DNA from: a virus
Strand: one strand, 5' to 3'
DNA: 35,873 nucleotides
Virus record (IMG/VR): IMGVR_UViG_3300020233_000127
Coordinates: 1 to 35,873 of that record
Positions 23,642-31,600 of this stretch are shown here, piece after piece. Under the pieces are notes generated by a model. It saw only the letters and a program-made list of their open reading frames with translations. It ran no database searches and had not been told where the DNA came from. Numbering within the stretch: position 1 is the stretch's first letter; each line of letters opens with the position of its first letter. The translations under genes and the position numbers were made by a program.

Positions 23642-23743
23642 TCTACCCCCCCACTCAAAAAATACGTCTTGACTAGGGGGGTCTTCATAGAGAGAAATAA
23701 GTTTATGACTGAGGGGTTAGTCAAGTTTGACTAGGGGGGTAGA
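23642..23743. repeat. Four iteron-like repeats, consensus TTTGACTAGGGGGGTAGA
   Basis: Copies: 23642-23660 (inverted; reads TTTTGAGTGGGGGGGTAGA on the minus strand), 23668-23682 (CTTGACTAGGGGGGT), 23704-23720 (TATGACTGAGGGGTTAG, diverged) and 23725-23743 (GTTTGACTAGGGGGGTAGA). GACT starts of the direct copies are 36 and 22 bp apart. TAGTCAAGTTTGACTA (23718-23733) adds a dyad. The arrangement resembles protein-binding iterons. Confidence 0.6.
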
Positions 23744-23844
23744 TATAAGAGTTCACTATACGCCCATTAATGGAATCCAAAGCACAAAGTCTAATTTTTA
23801 TGTCGGCACGGTGGTGGACACTTTTAAAAAACGCTTAATTTCAG

Positions 23845-23864
23845 TTTAAAAACTGGTTCTTAAA
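23845..23864. promoter_or_regulatory. Dyad site 2 (TTTAAAAAC-TG-GTTCTTAAA)
   Basis: A 9-bp inverted repeat with one mismatch around a TG core. It overlaps a possible -35 (TTAAAT, 23860-23865), which is 17 nt from TATAAA (23883-23888), for the two-TM protein and recombinase genes. Same orientation as site 1, 418 bp away. Its form (short arms around a 2-bp core) recalls Hin/Gin-type crossover sites. Confidence 0.4.
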
Positions 23865-23920
23865 TCAACGGTCAGTTATGTTTATAAAAATACAAATTCG
23901 GAACATAAAAAAGAGGTAAA

Positions 23921-24094
23921 ATGAGAATAATTAGAAGTGTGGGGTATGTTCTCGTTATCATTATTTTAGTCGGCATGCAATTTTGTATTAATACTGAGAA
24001 CTGGATAGGGTTGATAAAAATATATTTGAGCCTTATAGGAGGGACTCTTGGAGGAGGACTTTTTTATAATGTTTGGAGATGGACGGATAAATAA
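23921..24094 (+). CDS. Two-TM small membrane protein (class II holin-like)
   Basis: A 57-residue protein behind a good AGAGG. It has two hydrophobic segments, VGYVLVIIILVGMQFCI (7-23) and IKIYLSLIGGTLGGGLFY (32-49), separated by a short polar loop, and a basic end (WRWTDK). This hairpin topology is that of class II holins, but superinfection or transporter-like mini-proteins look the same. Its TAA shares a base with the ATG of the recombinase, so the two genes are translationally coupled. Confidence 0.6.
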   Translation: MRIIRSVGYVLVIIILVGMQFCINTENWIGLIKIYLSLIGGTLGGGLFYNVWRWTDK

Positions 24095-24660
24095 TGAAAT
24101 TTGGTTATGCACGTGTTTCCACTCCTGAGCAATCATTAGAAAACCAAGTCGCTAATCTTGAAGCTGCCGGATGTGAAAGAGTCTTTAGCGATAAAGTCTC
24201 GGGAACTAAATCTTCGCGACCTGGATTTCAAGAACTCCAAAAACAACTACGTCCAGGAGACGTCGTTACCCTTACTTCTTTAGATAGGCTTGGAAGAACT
24301 AGCAGATTGCTCTTAAGATTGCTAGAAGAATGGGGAAAAGAAAATATTCATATCCATGTTTTATCTTTAGCGATGGACACTTCCACATCGGGCGGAAAGC
24401 TTATGTTTTCTATCATGGCAGCTCTGGCGGAGTGTGAAAGAAATCTGGGACGTGAAAGAACGCTTAAAGGGCTTCAAGGAGCGCGCGCTAGAGGAAGAAA
24501 AGGGGGACGTCCGAAGAAGCTCACTGATACACAAGTGAGTCGAATGATACAAATATATGAAGAAAAAAGACTGAGTCTGAAAGAAATTCGCATAATGTAT
24601 GGAATTGGTAAAACTACTCTTTTTAATTACATAAAGAGAGAAAATAAATCCCAATTGTAG
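24094..24660 (+). CDS. Small serine recombinase (resolvase/invertase)
   Basis: A 188-residue protein of the resolvase/invertase family. The catalytic domain shows YARVSTPEQ with Ser9 as nucleophile and Arg7, and LDRLGR (Asp64, Arg65, Arg68). A long E helix carries MAALAECERNLGRERT. The linker GRKGGRPKKL leads to a C-terminal HTH (SLKEIRIMYGIGKTTLFNYIKRE). Such enzymes resolve multimers or invert segments; they do not normally integrate phage genomes. On a circular replicon, dimer resolution fits. Dyad site 2 and G-rich repeats lie upstream and may be its targets. Confidence 0.88.
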   Translation: MKFGYARVSTPEQSLENQVANLEAAGCERVFSDKVSGTKSSRPGFQELQKQLRPGDVVTLTSLDRLGRTSRLLLRLLEEWGKENIHIHVLSLAMDTSTSGGKLMFSIMAALAECERNLGRERTLKGLQGARARGRKGGRPKKLTDTQVSRMIQIYEEKRLSLKEIRIMYGIGKTTLFNYIKRENKSQL

Positions 24661-24707
24661 TATAATTATTATGTAAGATATAAGTTAATTTTTTGTTTGG
24701 AGCAAAT

Positions 24708-24926
24708 ATGGAACAACTATCAATTCAGCAGATGGATATGTTTGACGGACCAATAACAGCCGACTTTTTACATGGAGAAAAAATCAGAAGGCTCGAAGAG
24801 CAACAAAATAATCTTCGCAAGGGGATATTTCGGAGATGGAAAGAACAAGAAGATAAGATTCAGACATTGTCAGAATCACTGACTCAGGTCCTAAAACTCC
24901 TCGAAAGGGAGTGTAATGATGGATGA
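24708..24926 (+). CDS. Small coiled-coil protein
   Basis: A 72-residue protein. ATG 24708 is chosen because GGAG ends 6 bases before it. An acidic start (MDMFDGPITADFLHG) leads into a helix (EEQQNNLRKGIFRRWKEQED, LSESLTQVLKLLEREC) likely to form a coiled coil. It overlaps the next small gene. Function unknown. Confidence 0.55.
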   Translation: MEQLSIQQMDMFDGPITADFLHGEKIRRLEEQQNNLRKGIFRRWKEQEDKIQTLSESLTQVLKLLERECNDG

Positions 24927-25071
24927 GACTCTTGATTTGGTATTGTCCGATGAAACCATAACCTTCATAGAAGCAATTTTTTTGCTTAGAGATCATTTAA
25001 ACTCTCTCCAGAAAAATGCCCAATATGAGGTGATTGAGGATTTAAAATATGCCTGCTCGTCAGAGAGGTAA
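24916..25071 (+). CDS. Small acidic helical protein
   Basis: A 51-residue protein with tandem ATGs (24916, 24919) preceded by AGGGAG and overlapping the coiled-coil gene by 11 nt. Sequence is helical and acidic (DETITFIEAIFLLRDHLNSL, EVIEDLKYAC). It ends 12 bases inside the convergent gene at 25060. No family recognised. Confidence 0.5.
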   Translation: MMDETLDLVLSDETITFIEAIFLLRDHLNSLQKNAQYEVIEDLKYACSSER

Positions 25072-25374
25072 AGACGGTTTCCCATATTCCTCTAGAAATT
25101 GCCTAAAAGGTCTAGAGCAGTATTCTTCTTGATCCTTCATTATTTTATCACTTTCTCTGGCTCTTTCTTCCCGAAGAAGGGCTCTATCTTTGTGTATTTC
25201 TTTAAGGATCTTGTCCATTTCCTTTTCGTGTTCTTTATGACAGTAACATCCACATTCTACATCAAAAGCAGGAGCAATTATGGCCTTATCCGGTCTCTGA
25301 TAAATAAACCCACCTACTAACAGCAAAAGCGAAACGACCATTAATATAATCGTGGGACGAGAAGGAGTGGTCAT
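25060..25374 (-). CDS. Membrane-anchored coiled-coil protein (spanin-like)
   Basis: A 104-residue protein with an N-terminal membrane span (TIILMVVSLLLLVGGFIY, 8-25), then ECGCYCHKEH (Cys41, 43, 45, His46, 49), which could bind a metal or form disulfides, and a long charged helix (HEKEMDKILKEIHKDRALLR). TM plus periplasmic coiled coil matches inner-membrane spanin topology. The Cys/His cluster is unusual for that class. Its ATG overlaps the stop of the gene upstream (ATGA). Confidence 0.5.
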   Translation of the reverse strand: MTTPSRPTIILMVVSLLLLVGGFIYQRPDKAIIAPAFDVECGCYCHKEHEKEMDKILKEIHKDRALLREERARESDKIMKDQEEYCSRPFRQFLEEYGKPSLPL

Positions 25375-25745
25375 TTTTTCTTATCTCTTTCTTCTTTTTC
25401 TTTAGCTTTTCGATCTAGATCCCGACGGTGGTCTTCCCAGGCTTTCTTTTCTTCGTCTTTTCTACGCTTTTCTTCCTCTGCTCGCTTGCGTTCTTTTTCT
25501 TCTTTTTCTTTCTTCTCTCGGGCTTGCCGCTCGTGATAATCTTTCCAATACTGAGCTTCTTTGCGGTCGGCCGCATCCTGACGCATTCGCCTCTCCGCTT
25601 CCTTCTTGATTCCCTCTTCGTCAGCATGAAGATCTAAGCTATGAGAAAAGGCAAAGAGTTTAGAGCCCCCTGAAACTTTCACGATTCCAGCGAATAGTAC
25701 TCCACACAATGCCCAATACGATGCAGACAGAAATAATTTGTTCAT
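25371..25745 (-). CDS. Membrane-anchored highly charged coiled-coil protein (spanin/TolA-like)
   Basis: A 124-residue protein with an N-terminal hydrophobic segment (LSASYWALCGVLFAGIVKV) and a very Lys/Glu-rich continuous helix from about residue 44 to the end (EKKEKEEKERKRAEEEKR), similar in form to TolA domain II or long inner spanins. Its ATG lacks a nearby Shine-Dalgarno; a strong AGGAGG lies 19 nt upstream and better serves the nested ATG at 25758. Translation may therefore be coupled to the nested peptide. Confidence 0.5.
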   Translation of the reverse strand: MNKLFLSASYWALCGVLFAGIVKVSGGSKLFAFSHSLDLHADEEGIKKEAERRMRQDAADRKEAQYWKDYHERQAREKKEKEEKERKRAEEEKRRKDEEKKAWEDHRRDLDRKAKEKEERDKKK

Positions 25746-25758
25746 AATTTATAACCAT
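25660..25758 (-). CDS. Nested 32-aa membrane peptide overlapping the coiled-coil gene
   Basis: On the minus strand, AAGGAGG followed 6 nt later by ATG opens a 32-codon frame: a short polar start, a hydrophobic run (IISVCIVLGIVW) and a basic end (IRWNRESFRGL). It overlaps the first ~28 codons of the gene at 25371-25745 in another frame, and both frames encode a membrane segment. The Shine-Dalgarno is itself in a hairpin CCTCC/GGAGG (25765-25777). It may be a lysis or control peptide, or simply a leader for coupled translation. Confidence 0.4.
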   Translation of the reverse strand: MVINYEQIISVCIVLGIVWSTIRWNRESFRGL

Positions 25759-25785
25759 TTTACACCTCCTTTGGAGGCTTTCATT

Positions 25786-26007
25786 TTAGCGCGTTTCTAT
25801 TTCTCTGTCTTCCTTCATTACTTCTTTAAGATAGTGACGAAGAGCCCGAATGACAAATGTAGCCATAGTGATTCCGTTATCGGCTGCTAATATCTTTAAA
25901 AGTTGGTGATCGCTGGGAATAACGTTCACCACAATTTTTTTAGACTTAGGCTGTTCCTCACGGGCACGATATCTCATCAATTTCTCATTTAGGTAAATGT
26001 TTACCAC
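25786..26007 (-). CDS. Ribbon-helix-helix DNA-binding regulator
   Basis: A 73-residue protein if GTG 26007 is the start; ATG 25977 would give 63 residues. The C-terminal half, KKIVVNVIPSDHQLLKILAA then GITMATFVIRALRHYLKEV, has the short beta strand and two helices of the CopG/Arc fold, which binds DNA as dimers. The basic N-terminal extension resembles ParG/CopG tails. An inverted repeat GGTAAA-N2-TTTACC lies over or just before its start, consistent with autoregulation. It is divergent from the fibre operon at 26101, which it may control. Confidence 0.65.
   Translation of the reverse strand: MVNIYLNEKLMRYRAREEQPKSKKIVVNVIPSDHQLLKILAADNGITMATFVIRALRHYLKEVMKEDREIETR
25992..26005. promoter_or_regulatory. 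Probable operator GGTAAA-N2-TTTACC
   Basis: A perfect 6-bp inverted repeat with a 2-bp centre, overlapping the GTG start or 15 nt before the ATG start of the ribbon-helix-helix gene. Such short dyads are usual targets of this regulator fold. Confidence 0.45.
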
Positions 26008-26022
26008 ATTTGTATTTTTTTG

Positions 26023-26051
26023 TTGAATAAAAATCGTTACCGAAGAGAATA
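26023..26051 (+). promoter_or_regulatory. Possible promoter of the fibre operon
   Basis: TTGAAT (26023-26028), a 17-nt spacer, then AGAATA (26046-26051). A start near 26058 would place leader element E7 at the extreme 5' end of the message. The -10 box is only fair. Confidence 0.4.
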
Positions 26052-26060
26052 AAAAGTAAA

Positions 26061-26093
26061 AGCCTGAACCACATCTAGGCTCTCAACACGAGG
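26061..26093 (+). promoter_or_regulatory. Leader element copy E7 (fibre operon)
   Basis: Stem AGCCT (26061-26065) / AGGCT (26077-26081) encloses GAACCAC (26066-26072) with no inner hairpin. CAACACGAGG (26084-26093) is followed 7 nt later by the ATG. This is the smallest copy and defines the minimal element. Confidence 0.78.
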
Positions 26094-26100
26094 TATAATA

Positions 26101-28065
26101 ATGGTCTCCGCTAAACGAGTATATGGATTAACAACTCCTTTCGTGAGTGTATTTCCTGATCCAATAACTAAAACAACTGCTCCTACTGCTTCGGAAAAAA
26201 ACTTTCCTAACGGTTTTATTTGGATACATAGAAGTGGAGATACGCGTACGGCCTATACCTTTGGGGGGATTGATTCTAGTGATGATGCTGTCTGGATTCT
26301 TTCTGGCCCAGGTGCCAGTGATGTAGACACCTTAACCGGAGATGGTGGAGGGGCGATTAGCCCAGCAGGAGGAAATATAACCCTAGCGGGCGGTACAAAT
26401 ATTACTACTGCCGGAGCGGGATCTACTATTACTACTAATATGGATGCAGCTATTACTCTAGCCACCTCCGTTTCATCCCCTATCTACACTGTAGCCGCTG
26501 CTACAGATATGAATATTAATTCCGCGACCGGCCAAGATATAATCATGGTCTTGGGGGATAATGCAGGAGCTAATAAGCTTTCGATAGAAGATTCTGATAA
26601 TGCCGAAGTCTTTGCGGTCGATTCTAATGGTGGATTAACTTTTTCGAGCCTAACAGTCACCGGAGCTTTTACTCAAACAGCTGGAGTCGTTTCCATCAGT
26701 GAAGATAATTCTGCTAATGCTGTAGGAATTGCCAATGGTACTACGGCTCGGGCAGTTACACTAGCTAGCTCGGCTGCTGCTCATACGGTAACCATCGGTT
26801 CTGTTACAGGAGTTGCCTCCTTAGACCTCCAAGCTGGAACTGGCAACTTCACTCTTGAAGGGGGAACAGCTACTACCTACGATATTTCAGCCACGGGAGC
26901 AAATACAGGTACCATCACTATTTCAGGTGGAACCGGAGCCCAAACAACCAATATTTCTACAGGTGGAACCGGAATTAAAACAGTCAATATTGGTACAGGG
27001 GCAATCGGAAATGTTCTCACCATGGGTACTGTCACCGGAGCAGCCAGTTTAGATCTTCTATGCGGTACTGGGAACTTTACTTTAGAAGGAAACGTTGCCT
27101 CTACCTACGATATTTCTGCTACAGGCGCAAATACTGGAACTGTAACCATTGCTTCAGGAACAGGAGCCCGAACGGTTGAACTTGGTGGTGGAGGAACTGG
27201 TATTAAGACTATCAATATAGGTGCAGCAGCTACAGCCGATGTCATTACTATTGGAACCACAACTGGAGCTGGTGCTACTACTATTGCAGCCGGAACAGGA
27301 GATATCACTCTAAGTGGAACCATTAAAGAGGTTAATTCCGAATTCGCCTTTTCTTCTGGAACCGACCTAACAGTGACTCAGTCTCCTGTACTGCAAACAG
27401 CTGCGAACACCGGTGGGGTCCCTACAGGTGCAACTGGAGATGTCAACCTAATGTCTCTTCAAGATGGATGTTTAATGGAACAATTCATTTTGGGAGCTGG
27501 TCAAACTATCATTGCTCCTCGTATGACTGCTAACGGGCTCGATTTGGCTCTTGATCAAACATCGACTGAAGGAGCGGAATATAACTTCGGAGCTCGAAGT
27601 AATGCTAAACATGCCTATACGATTGGAACGAGCGATGCTTTCTTCATAGAAGCAACATTCTTTGTCACTGATTATAGCGGATGTGCCCCTCTCATGATGG
27701 GATTTAGAAAGGTAGAGGCTAACAATGCCGTCCTAGCAGACTATACCGATTATGCTGCTATTGGAATTAACTCTGCGACATCGGCTTTAAATGCGGTTAT
27801 CTTGGATGAATTGAATGGTACAGGTCAAACAGCGACAGATACTACCGACGCTCTAGCAGCTGAACCCAACTCTTTTGTAGTTAAGGTGCTTGTGAGTGGA
27901 GCAGGTGTTGTAACATTTGAAGTAGACGGAAGCGCGGCGTCTGTTGCCCCAGCCTATACTTTCGATAATACAGATGTGGTAATGCCCTTCATTCATTTCC
28001 TAAATGGTGCAGACATAGCGGGTGAAGTTGGATTACAGACCCTTAAAATTGGATTTCAAGCCTAA
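26101..28065 (+). CDS. Repetitive tail fibre / adhesin with jelly-roll-like C-terminus
   Basis: A 654-residue Gly/Thr/Ala-rich beta protein. The N-terminus (FPNGFIWIHRSGD) looks like a tail attachment domain. The middle has at least two long repeats: a LD...GTGNFTLEG unit, YDISATGANTGT(I/V)TI and GGTGIK(T)(V/I)NIG near residues 238-305 and 315-385. The last ~200 residues (FGARSNAKHAYTIGTSDAFF, MMGFRKVEANNAV, FIHFLNGADIAGEVGLQTL) resemble a LamG/concanavalin-type sandwich. It probably forms a trimeric fibre that binds the host surface. It is first in the fibre operon and has leader E7. Confidence 0.7.
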   Translation: MVSAKRVYGLTTPFVSVFPDPITKTTAPTASEKNFPNGFIWIHRSGDTRTAYTFGGIDSSDDAVWILSGPGASDVDTLTGDGGGAISPAGGNITLAGGTNITTAGAGSTITTNMDAAITLATSVSSPIYTVAAATDMNINSATGQDIIMVLGDNAGANKLSIEDSDNAEVFAVDSNGGLTFSSLTVTGAFTQTAGVVSISEDNSANAVGIANGTTARAVTLASSAAAHTVTIGSVTGVASLDLQAGTGNFTLEGGTATTYDISATGANTGTITISGGTGAQTTNISTGGTGIKTVNIGTGAIGNVLTMGTVTGAASLDLLCGTGNFTLEGNVASTYDISATGANTGTVTIASGTGARTVELGGGGTGIKTINIGAAATADVITIGTTTGAGATTIAAGTGDITLSGTIKEVNSEFAFSSGTDLTVTQSPVLQTAANTGGVPTGATGDVNLMSLQDGCLMEQFILGAGQTIIAPRMTANGLDLALDQTSTEGAEYNFGARSNAKHAYTIGTSDAFFIEATFFVTDYSGCAPLMMGFRKVEANNAVLADYTDYAAIGINSATSALNAVILDELNGTGQTATDTTDALAAEPNSFVVKVLVSGAGVVTFEVDGSAASVAPAYTFDNTDVVMPFIHFLNGADIAGEVGLQTLKIGFQA

Positions 28066-28093
28066 TTGCTAATATTTTAACCAAGAGGTAGTC

Positions 28094-28642
28094 ATGGCGA
28101 AAAATTCTCAAAATCGTCCATTTAAATTTGGTGAAAGGGATAGACGCGAATTAATCGTTCAAGATTCTGAAGTAAGCTTGGTAACCATTAATGATACCAC
28201 CGGCAATCCCATTTTTCTGGGAAGGGCCAAAGCTGGAGAGCCTTTATCCGACGATAAGTGGCAAATTCGGAAGGTCGAATATGATGCTTCTGAAGGAGTT
28301 ATTAGAGTCACCTGGCCAGAAGATAGTGAAAGTAATGCTTCACCCGATTACGAATTCATATGGTCTTCAGTTTCTGATTTAGTCATCACAGGCATCACTC
28401 AGGCTAATCCTGGAGTAGTCACAGTTTCGGATATTTCCACTCTTCTAGATGGGGATATGATTGTGATCCAAGAAGTTGTAGGGATGACAGAAGTAAATTT
28501 TACGGGAAGTAATATTTACACAGTAGCCAATAGCGCAGGAAATACTTTTGAACTTCAGGGAATAGATACAAGTGCTTTTACTGCCTATAGTTCGTCTGGA
28601 ATTGTTATCTACGGCGAAGTAATTAATCATACCTATTCGTGA
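28094..28642 (+). CDS. Fibre-associated protein with C-terminal FCCH-like domain
   Basis: A 182-residue protein. The N-terminal half (VTINDTTGNPIFLGRAKAG, WQIRKVEYDASEGVIRVTWP) looks like a small phage virion domain that reports a 'type/unit' beta fold. Residues about 95-178 (ITGITQANPGVVTV, LLDGDMIVIQEVVGMTEVN, TFELQGIDTSAFTAYSSSG) form a FCCH-like module, the third in this genome. AGAGG precedes the ATG. It may join the two long fibres encoded on each side. Confidence 0.6.
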   Translation: MAKNSQNRPFKFGERDRRELIVQDSEVSLVTINDTTGNPIFLGRAKAGEPLSDDKWQIRKVEYDASEGVIRVTWPEDSESNASPDYEFIWSSVSDLVITGITQANPGVVTVSDISTLLDGDMIVIQEVVGMTEVNFTGSNIYTVANSAGNTFELQGIDTSAFTAYSSSGIVIYGEVINHTYS

Positions 28643-28648
28643 GGATAA

Positions 28649-31600
28649 ATGGCTTATAGATATAATCCTTTCACAGGGGAATTCGATAGGGTAGATTCCG
28701 GTGGAATTCCTCTTAAAAATCGCTTTCCTATCACTCCTTACGTAGTCGGACCCACTGGTCAGGCAGGATATCAGACGATCCAAGCTGGAATAGATGCCGC
28801 TAATGCAGCTGGAGGAGGGATGGTATGGATTCAAACCGGAACCTATACCGAAGATTTAACTCTTTATGACGGCATCGCATTATTTGGAGACGGGGAACAA
28901 AATACTTTTATTACAGGAACTCATACCCCTCCTTCCAGTGGGACTCTTAATCTTAATCGACTAACCTTACAGGATGCTACAGCTATTTTCAGTTCAGCAG
29001 CCGCCGGGACTACTGCTATTATAGTAGAAGATTCTACGATAAATGTTACTAATGGATATGCCTTTGATTTATTAAATTGGACAAGTTCTGGATCCGTCGC
29101 AGTTTTTAACATTGGAAATTTTGGAACCGACGATGGATTTGTAAATAATACCGGAGGAATGGGATTTTTTTGCTTTGCGGCAGGAATTGGGAATGGGACT
29201 TCCAACTCTATGATTTTGTCCGGATTCTGTGAATTCGCTGGAGCTGTAGAGGTAGGGTGTCCTATTAGTTTACAAACAGGAGCGGCTCTGACTACGATTG
29301 GATGTTTATATGATCAGACTATAACCGTAGGAAATAACGCTACTTTTACTTCTCAAGAAGATAGTTTTAATACGGGATCCGATGCAGCAATCCTCTATAG
29401 TTCTTCTGGAAACTCTTCTATTACCAACAGCTCTATTAAGACCAGTAATAACCCAGCAATAACGGGAGCGGGGGCCGGAACCCTTACTTTGTCAGGAGTA
29501 GATTTTGTAGAGAATTTTAATATAGCTACTACCCTGACGATGGCGAGCGGAATGATTAGAGGAGGAAACTTCATCTCCCAATATGTCGTGGCTACAGACG
29601 GAACAGCCCCTTACACAACCATACAAGCGGCTATCGACGACGCAACCTTAGCGGGCGGCGCTCATGTAATTTGGATCCAACCAGGCACCTATACGGAAGA
29701 TTTAAACATTACTTCTAGCATTACCTTTATGAGCATAGATGGAGCTGCGACGATTGTGGGAGTCCACACTCCTCCTACCACGGGAACGGTTACTTTTGAT
29801 GGATTCGTCCTCGTAAGTGCTACTGACATTTTAAATTCTTCGGCAGCTGGAGTTACTACCTTTAACGTTAATAATTCCTTCATCGTTATCACTAACGGAT
29901 ATATCTTTAATCTCCCCAATTGGTCTGGAGAGCTCTTAATGGACAACTGTGGAGAAGCGAGCACCGAAGATGGAGTAGTAAATAATATAACAGGATCTTC
30001 TTCCATTAAATTTCTTAATGTAGAAATGGGAGCTGGCTCTAAAACCATGGAGCTCAACGGGGATGCGGCCGGATTTTTACGTTTTGATACAGTTAATGTG
30101 AATTGTCCCGTTAACATGTTAGGCGATGGGGATTTATTCTTGCAAAATGGAGTTAAGTTCGCCAACACAGTAACCATAGGGGGAACTCTATCAGGTTTTG
30201 CAATAGACACTAACTTTCGAGGAGGAGCCAGTCAAGCTCTGACCTATAACTCGTCAGGAAACTTCTCTATTTCCAACGGAGAAATTCAATCTACAAATAA
30301 TCCAGCCATAGGAGGAACCGGCTCAGGGACATTAACTCTAACCTCAGTCGCCTTTCCTGATGATAATAATCTCGCGGCCACCTTGACAGTAGCCGGTGGA
30401 AATCAATATAGCGCCACTTATAAATCCGATTATACGGATGGAGGAGTCATCCTAGGCCAAGGGGCTCTCACCAACATGGTAGCCACCACAGCTGGAACTA
30501 ATGGACAACTTCTCATAGGGGGAACTGGAGTTGACCCAGCGTTTGCTGATTTAACCTCCACAGGAGCTACAATCACAATTACAGCTGGCTCTAACACATT
30601 GAATGTAGAAGCTGCTGCTGCTGTTCCCACCTCATTTGATACCGATTCAGGAACTGCTACTCCTGCCGCAAATGTTCTGGATATTGTGGGAACTTCCGCT
30701 CAAGGAATTTCTACGAGCGGCGCCACTAATGTAGTTACCGTCACTGCTTCTGATGCCACAACATCTCAAAAAGGTGTCTCCGAACTGGCTACAAGTGCAG
30801 AAACCCTTACTGGAACGGATACGGGACGAACTATAGTCCCTAGTGGTTTAACGGCTAAACTGGGGGTGCAGACAGCTGATGGAATAGGTTATGGAACAGG
30901 TACTACTACGGCACTTGCATGGACCGCAGGATTAACCGACGGACAATTAGCCATTGGATCTACCGCAGGAGTACCTGCCGCAGGAGCCATCGCTTCCGCA
31001 GATGGTTCGATAACGGTCACGTTAGGAGCTAATACTATTGATTTAGCCACGGCTGGAACGGTTGCGGATTCTTTCCCCACTGATTCAGGAACAGCTACTC
31101 CATCTTCAGGGGTTCTCAATGTAGTAGGGGGCGGAAGCACCACCACTAGCGGGGCGAGTAATACGGTTACAGTGGTCCTCACTGGTTTGACAAATCATGC
31201 TGTTCTGGTGGGCGCCGGCACCACTACAATGACTAAAGTTGGTCCCGATGCTGCTACGGGGATTCCTCTTATTTCTCAAGGAGCATCTGCCGATCCCGTC
31301 TTTGGGACAGCGGTTGTCGCTGGAGGAGGAACAGGAGCGGTTACTCTGACAGATGGGGGCATTCTACTCGGGTCGGGTACAGGGGCAATTACGGCCACTG
31401 CTCAACCCGCGTCGGGAGAGCTCTTAATAGGCTCTGTAGGTGTGGATCCCGTATTAGCTACATTAACAGCAGGAACTGGGATAACAATTACCGAGGGAGC
31501 CGGATCCATAACAATCGATTCAACCGCTGGAGGGGTGACCTGGAATGAAGAGACTGGGACTTCGGCTACAATGGTGGTGAATAATGGGTATATTACTAAC

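Larger units (their letters stand above)
23445..23920. other. Gene-free regulatory/origin-like region
   Basis: About 480 bases between divergent units with no credible gene. It contains the promoter region of the outer-membrane-like gene, a perfect 14-bp palindrome GCTAGAATTCTAGC (23616-23629), four related G-rich repeats (23642-23743), a palindrome CAGTTTAAAAACTG within 23842-23856 and dyad site 2. Density of repeats suggests an origin, a resolution site or an operator array. Confidence 0.5.

Noticed and set aside
24094-24660. Phage integrase
   Set aside because: At 188 residues, with resolvase-type linker and C-terminal HTH, it is too small for a large serine integrase.
26815-27310. CRISPR-like direct repeats
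   Set aside because: The repeats are in-frame protein repeats of a fibre gene and lack unique spacers of fixed length.
29689-30210. 173-codon minus-strand frame
   Set aside because: It is antisense to a repetitive Gly/Thr-rich fibre gene whose codon bias leaves the other strand open.
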